Source: Bolinopsis microptera (taxonomy: Eukaryota; Ctenophora; Tentaculata; Lobata; Bolinopsidae). From it: a DNA stretch of 64,000 nucleotides. This document shows, one piece after another, positions 59,542 to 64,000 of the stretch. The stretch is from positions 3,925,230 through 3,989,229 of the forward strand of contig NC_087079.1 of assembly GCF_026151205.1 (NCBI RefSeq), given 5' to 3'. The position numbers and the translations under genes are program-made. Below the pieces are notes generated by a model that was not told the DNA's origin, did not search any database, and worked only from the letters and a program-made list of their open reading frames with translations. Position 1 is the stretch's first letter. Each line of letters opens with the position of its first letter.

Positions 59542-61533
59542 TCAGTCCAAATCATCCTCCACAATCTCTCTATTCTCAATCTCATCACCATTTTGAGCTT
59601 CATCAACAACTTCAGGCATAGCATCCTGATTGTCCTGATCTTGAATATAAAGATTAGCGAGCATATCCCTAAGGGCGACCCCAAAATCTCCAGGAATGTT
59701 TCTCAGTTGTTCTCCCCATTGCCCTGCTCTGTTCCCCTCGCCAGCAGGAGCCAAGAAGCCACCCAGGTTTACTCCACCAATTTCCTGTTCATTTTGAGTG
59801 TTTTGGTCATAGCCAGGCATGAGAGAGTTGATGAATGCCATTACTGGATTGCCAGCGTTAGGTCTTGTTGTGTCAGGTTGGTAATCTGAGTAACTAGATG
59901 GGGGTGGCATTGGATCATGGGGGTCTTGCGAGCTTTCAAATGCTGTATTAGGCAATAAAGCCGATACAGCTGAGATGTCAGAGATGAAAATGTGTCTCAT
60001 AACATTGAGGGGTGGACTAAGAAATACGGTTTTTCTCCGGTGCAGGGATTCCTGATATCCTGGCATATCTGCATGATTAGTGTTCACAATATCCACATTA
60101 TGTTTGAACCAATGAACTACTTTAGTATCTTTCCATAGATCAACAGACCTCTCTAGATACAGCTTACATTGCTGAGTAAGGCTCCTGGTATGACTTTTAA
60201 GTACTTTTTCATTCATCACAAAAAGAGAGTTTGATTCAATGACAAAGGAACATTTTTCACAAATAAGTTGGGCAACCATAGGATAATTTAGAATTGCTTT
60301 TTGCAATAAATCACTTGAATGTTCATGTGAAATTCCATCCACTACTTCCTTGTAAAATTGGGCAATGGAATATGAGTACGCAAAGTTAGGGAGCATTGTT
60401 AGCTTCAAAGAATGATTGAATTCATCAATAAACTGCAAAACAAAGTTGTAATCTTCAACTTTTAGAGCAAGGGTATCAATGACTAATAGACAAGCCAAAG
60501 GGTCCTGTTCTGGAGACAGGTTGTACAGAAACTTGGACAATTCAAATGCTGTCTGCCAGCAAGACTTCAACGACACAAAAAGTATTTGCCGGAACAGAGC
60601 AACAAATAATGCTCTGTTTTCTGTTCTATTGTAATCCAATCTGCATGTTACAGATGTCACATTAAAACTGGGGTGAAAGGCTTTTTCCAAACAAAAGAGA
60701 GCTCTATTCAACAGGTCTGATGCTGTCTGTGTATCCCCACTGACTCTGCATACTTCACTTAAATGAAGCAATGTATCCAGGTGATATGGATGAATTTCCA
60801 GAACTTGCCTGACTGCATGTGGATCTGCCAAATGGGATGCCTTCCAAAATATTTGTTGGAGATTCTGATAATTTGATTTGCTATGAACATATTTGAAGTA
60901 AGTTATTCCACTCTGCGTCTTCGCAACCACCATCTGTATACCACATTTTGTCATGGGTGGCCAGTTAGACTTAGGTGTTGCAAATATGTAGTTTTTCTTC
61001 TTGAATTGAGAACCACGCCCTCTGTTCTCATCAACAGCTTCCCTTCCAAACATTCGTCTGAGTTCGTTCTCAGCATTCAGATTTTTGCGAATCACTGTCA
61101 ATGTTGTGGATTGCAGTGAATTGTGAAGTGTGCTGATATTTCCTGTTACTGAAGAATCCAAATTTCGGGGGGAAATAGCATCCAGTTCAGACAGTATTGC
61201 ATCAAAGTTATCTTCTTGTTCAACAGCTTCATTATTCTGGAGTTCGTTTTTTTGCTTCTTTTTATTTTTCTTCTTTCTTTTTTTTTGTTGAGCTTTTTTT
61301 GCCACTGGTGTTTCAACTAAACTATGATCGGGACTGTCCTCATTTGCTTCCTCATCTGATGAACAATCAGCGTTCAAAAGATCAAAAACATTTAAAGATT
61401 GAGAAGCTTTGGTGGGCAGGTTTTTCTCCTCATTGAGAGATGTAGTTTTCAAAATGTTTTTAATATCTTCTAGATCTTTATCTCCCCTTATTTTGCGTAA
61501 AGATCTGGAGGACATCTTTTGGCTTTGTTGCAC
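59542..61533 (-). CDS. TCF25: TCF25/Rqc1 homologue, single exon
   Basis: 663 residues, close to human TCF25 (676). Known: TCF25 (yeast Rqc1) belongs to the ribosome quality-control complex and directs Lys48 ubiquitin linkage by Listerin on stalled chains; vertebrate TCF25 was first described as a transcription repressor. Seen: acidic start with a long K/R tract (K-K-R-K-K-K-N-K-K-K), N-W-P-P, then the conserved helical core (F-W-K-A-S-H-L-A-D-P, I-H-P-Y-H-L-D-T-L-L-H-L-S-E, L-L-N-R-A-L-F-C-L-E-K, E-N-R-A-L-F-V-A-L-F-R). The C-terminus is very acidic. First Met (MQQSQKM) or seventh may start. No introns, in contrast to vertebrates. Confidence 0.93.
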   Translation of the reverse strand: MQQSQKMSSRSLRKIRGDKDLEDIKNILKTTSLNEEKNLPTKASQSLNVFDLLNADCSSDEEANEDSPDHSLVETPVAKKAQQKKRKKKNKKKQKNELQNNEAVEQEDNFDAILSELDAISPRNLDSSVTGNISTLHNSLQSTTLTVIRKNLNAENELRRMFGREAVDENRGRGSQFKKKNYIFATPKSNWPPMTKCGIQMVVAKTQSGITYFKYVHSKSNYQNLQQIFWKASHLADPHAVRQVLEIHPYHLDTLLHLSEVCRVSGDTQTASDLLNRALFCLEKAFHPSFNVTSVTCRLDYNRTENRALFVALFRQILFVSLKSCWQTAFELSKFLYNLSPEQDPLACLLVIDTLALKVEDYNFVLQFIDEFNHSLKLTMLPNFAYSYSIAQFYKEVVDGISHEHSSDLLQKAILNYPMVAQLICEKCSFVIESNSLFVMNEKVLKSHTRSLTQQCKLYLERSVDLWKDTKVVHWFKHNVDIVNTNHADMPGYQESLHRRKTVFLSPPLNVMRHIFISDISAVSALLPNTAFESSQDPHDPMPPPSSYSDYQPDTTRPNAGNPVMAFINSLMPGYDQNTQNEQEIGGVNLGGFLAPAGEGNRAGQWGEQLRNIPGDFGVALRDMLANLYIQDQDNQDAMPEVVDEAQNGDEIENREIVEDDLD

Positions 61534-62159
61534 TAAATAGTTAGTAATTAAGAAGCCAATTTATTACACAAATTGAATAGAACACAATAAAGATAATCTT
61601 CAGAACTGTGAGATTGTTTGACTATGACTGAAGATGAGTCAAGGACTGTTGTTGTCCACTTTCATTATGATTAAATTACTAGCTATTAAGAATAAATAAT
61701 AATTATAACTAATTTTCATCAGTGTTCACTGTTCATCCCTATCAGCAACTGATATAATATGTAGGATAGAGGTAAAAAGAGTATAGAAATGAACCAATTC
61801 AACGTCTCAACAAATATTGGTTTTTAAAGTCTTGTCAAAGGCCAACTTATTAAAATAAAAAAGAAAAGGGGGAGCCCACAAAGGGTTAATACAAGCCAAA
61901 AATTTGGAGAATATAATATGAGGAATAGGTACAAATAATACTAAAGCGAGACACTCTAGATCTAGTATACTGGCTGGGAATAGGAAGTGAAAAATTTTAC
62001 CGCTAATTTCAAATTTGGAAAACATCAGTATTTTAGCATTTTAGCCAAAATTTCAAATTAAACCATAAAATCGAATCGAAACATGTAATGATACATCATC
62101 AAAAATGTTCTTAATTAAAATTCTCAGTGAGCACCTTTAACTTATCTCGACTTACTCAA
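61534..62159. other. Upstream of TCF25
   Basis: AT-rich; presumably holds the TCF25 promoter. No element was recognised. Confidence 0.35.
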
Positions 62160-62936
62160 CTTAGGGCGGCTTCAACATCCGAACAGAGATAGTTTTCTTC
62201 CAAATCTGTCTATCCAGCATGAGTTTGTTAATATCCATGCTGTTGTCAAGCCCTGTGTCCTTCCGAAGAATGTCAATGACTTTAACTTATACACCGAAAA
62301 AATGGGACCTGATGACAGCACACACATTTCTCTTAGGAGGAGCCCTCACTCAGCACCATAGACGAAATTTTCTCTTGGCTGATATGATTTCAAAAGCTGG
62401 TGAGTGAGGGCTCCCTTTTTTAGTGGAGAAGACCTTTAAGATTGTAAATGTTTTATCTGGTCCCGTCCAACATTCAACAGCCAAGCTGGATGCACCCTAA
62501 TGTGTAATTTTTAACTTTCGAAAAGTCAAATTGTGTTCTAGTATAATAATTTATCCTAACAGATAAAGTATACGAAGAGAACGAGAAGGAGAAGAAGGAC
62601 GAGTACTTGGAGAGAGTGTTGAATGTGGAGAAGGCTACCTTCACCCCGGCTGTATTCCTCACATCTGGAGGAATGTCTAAAGAGTGTAAGCAGTTCGTCA
62701 ACAGAGTAGCAGACCTCATTGCAAGAAAAAGGAAGGAAAGGTACTGCGATGTAGTAAGACACGTGAGAACTAGGATAAGATTTGCAATGTTGAGAACAAC
62801 TCTTATTGCTCTACGAGGGTACCGAGGAAAGAAGGTGGACACCAAACGTGAGATTCAGCTATCAGAAGTTTCATACAACATCAGAAGTTTCATACAACAT
62901 CAGAAGTTTCATACAACCTCATCCCTGCCCCTATAA
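62160..62936 (+). mobile_element. Degenerate retroelement ORF fragment
   Basis: 62,551-62,936 encodes T-F-T-P-A-V-F-L-T-S-G-G-M ... Y-C-D-V-V-R-H-V-R-T-R-I-R-F-A-M-L-R-T-T-L-I-A-L-R-G, a tail common downstream of RT domains in invertebrate retroelements. An open stretch at 62,188-62,365 may be an earlier part, separated by an inverted pair (GGAGCCCTCACTCA, 62,339 and 62,394). The final codons are an 18-bp triplicate (AGTTTCATACAACATCAG) at about 62,869-62,922. No intact domain. Confidence 0.5.
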
Positions 62937-64000
62937 TGGAGTAGATCATGTGTTTTGTTAAAATGGTTTTGTTAAAATTATTGGTAGCAATGAATTGTGC
63001 TCTGCCAATTGCAACACTTAAAATTTGATTGTGCTCTGCCAATTGCATCACTTGATTTGATTGAATGTATATATACTGTTTGATAAATTCTTTTAAAATG
63101 TAAATTATTATTATATCTAAATGGGTGTCACTAAAACCTCAAAGTTTCTCAGTCTCTTAACTGGGACTTTAGGTCGATGGTAAACTCCAACTACCCGTTC
63201 TATCTTTTGATGGAGGGTAAAATAAGGCTAACTATCAAGGTTTTGTTCATTACTTGTTCTCTGCTTCTTCGGACTACCCCTTCAAATTGTTTCTGTCTAA
63301 CCTGTATTCATGAATAGTCGACGACCATATATACTAAGAAAAACAAAATTTTTATTTACCACAAAACAATCAATACAATTCAATTTTTATTGACATTGTA
63401 CTGTAATTTTCACTTTCCCACCCACACCACCCCCACCCTCCATCATTGACACCACTCCATCACATATAAGCATTGTCAACCATATTCTAACACTGCATCT
63501 GATTGCGACACAAGTTACTGGATGGTTTGATTTGTTAGCCCCAATTTCGCCTCCCGGAGAGAGGGTAGCCTCATTCTAACCTCACATAGGTTATGATAAA
63601 GTCTCGATAACCTTCGGGCTGTAATAACAAGTTTTTTATAACCTGTTTCCGTACATTAAAGACGAATCAATCTTTATTGTTGAAACATTAGATGGTCACA
63701 ATACCGAACCTGCTCGAAAATATACACAAAAGTATACTAATTGTTATATTAGCCTCATTTCACCCTCTCAAAAGGTGGTTAGCCTCATTTTCACCTTGAA
63801 TATTTGAAGCTTAGATATCAATTAAATATAATCCTAAGGAGTTTCATGTGCAACATAGATATAAAGTAACTTGTGAATTGTTCACCTTTGTTCGTACATT
63901 AAAGTTAAAATGGGGTCGAATTCTTTATTAGCCTCATTTTGGCCTTTTACAAGTTGACTCGGTGAATTCTGAAATGTTGAAACGAAGTTGACAAAAATTG
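62937..64000. other. Right-end spacer with dispersed short repeats
   Basis: Repeated TTAGCCTCATTTT and CGTACATTAAAG phrases from 63,540 to 63,970 suggest a degenerate repeat of about 250 bp. No gene was seen. Confidence 0.4.

Overview
This window is nuclear DNA from an animal, with spliced genes, AT-rich spacers and many transposable elements. Orthologues of Ras, MANF, SEC11, TMEM64, HPS1, DPH7, ferredoxin-2 and TCF25 point to a metazoan, probably an invertebrate. I cannot name the phylum from sequence alone. HPS1, DPH7, FDX2 and TCF25 are open in one uninterrupted exon, while Ras, MANF, SEC11 and TMEM64 are clearly spliced.

Layout. (1) 1-11.5 kb, plus strand: two multi-exon genes (A, B) encoding a Tudor-like N-terminal module, a tandem 12-residue acidic repeat and a C2H2 zinc-finger array, followed by a second type of C2H2 gene (companion 1) whose N-terminus carries four SUMO-consensus motifs. 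(2) 12-31 kb: host genes HPS1 (+, one frameshift), Ras (+, six exons), MANF (-) and SEC11 (-), then three noisy minisatellites. (3) 31.3-43.3 kb, minus strand: the same zinc-finger families in inverted orientation (gene C, companion 2, gene D, companion 3). The two clusters alternate Tudor-repeat-ZF genes with companion genes and form a large inverted pair around roughly 20 kb of unique genes. (4) 43.4-64 kb: a DNA transposon with a nested MITE, then DPH7, FDX2 and TMEM64 (all -), an intact Penelope-like retroelement ORF (-), an unrecognised candidate exon, TCF25 (-) and a retroelement fragment.

The zinc-finger clusters are the most unusual part. The family combines a Tudor-like module, 11-25 copies of a 12-residue repeat and changing finger arrays. 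It shows in-frame finger duplication, truncations, nonsense alleles and transposon insertions that can be timed against empty paralogous sites. This looks like a young, fast-evolving family of putative DNA-binding factors; a role in transposon control is speculation. The Ras, MANF, SEC11, FDX2, DPH7 and TCF25 genes are ordinary housekeeping or signalling loci. MANF and SEC11 are neighbours on one strand and both act in the ER secretory pathway.
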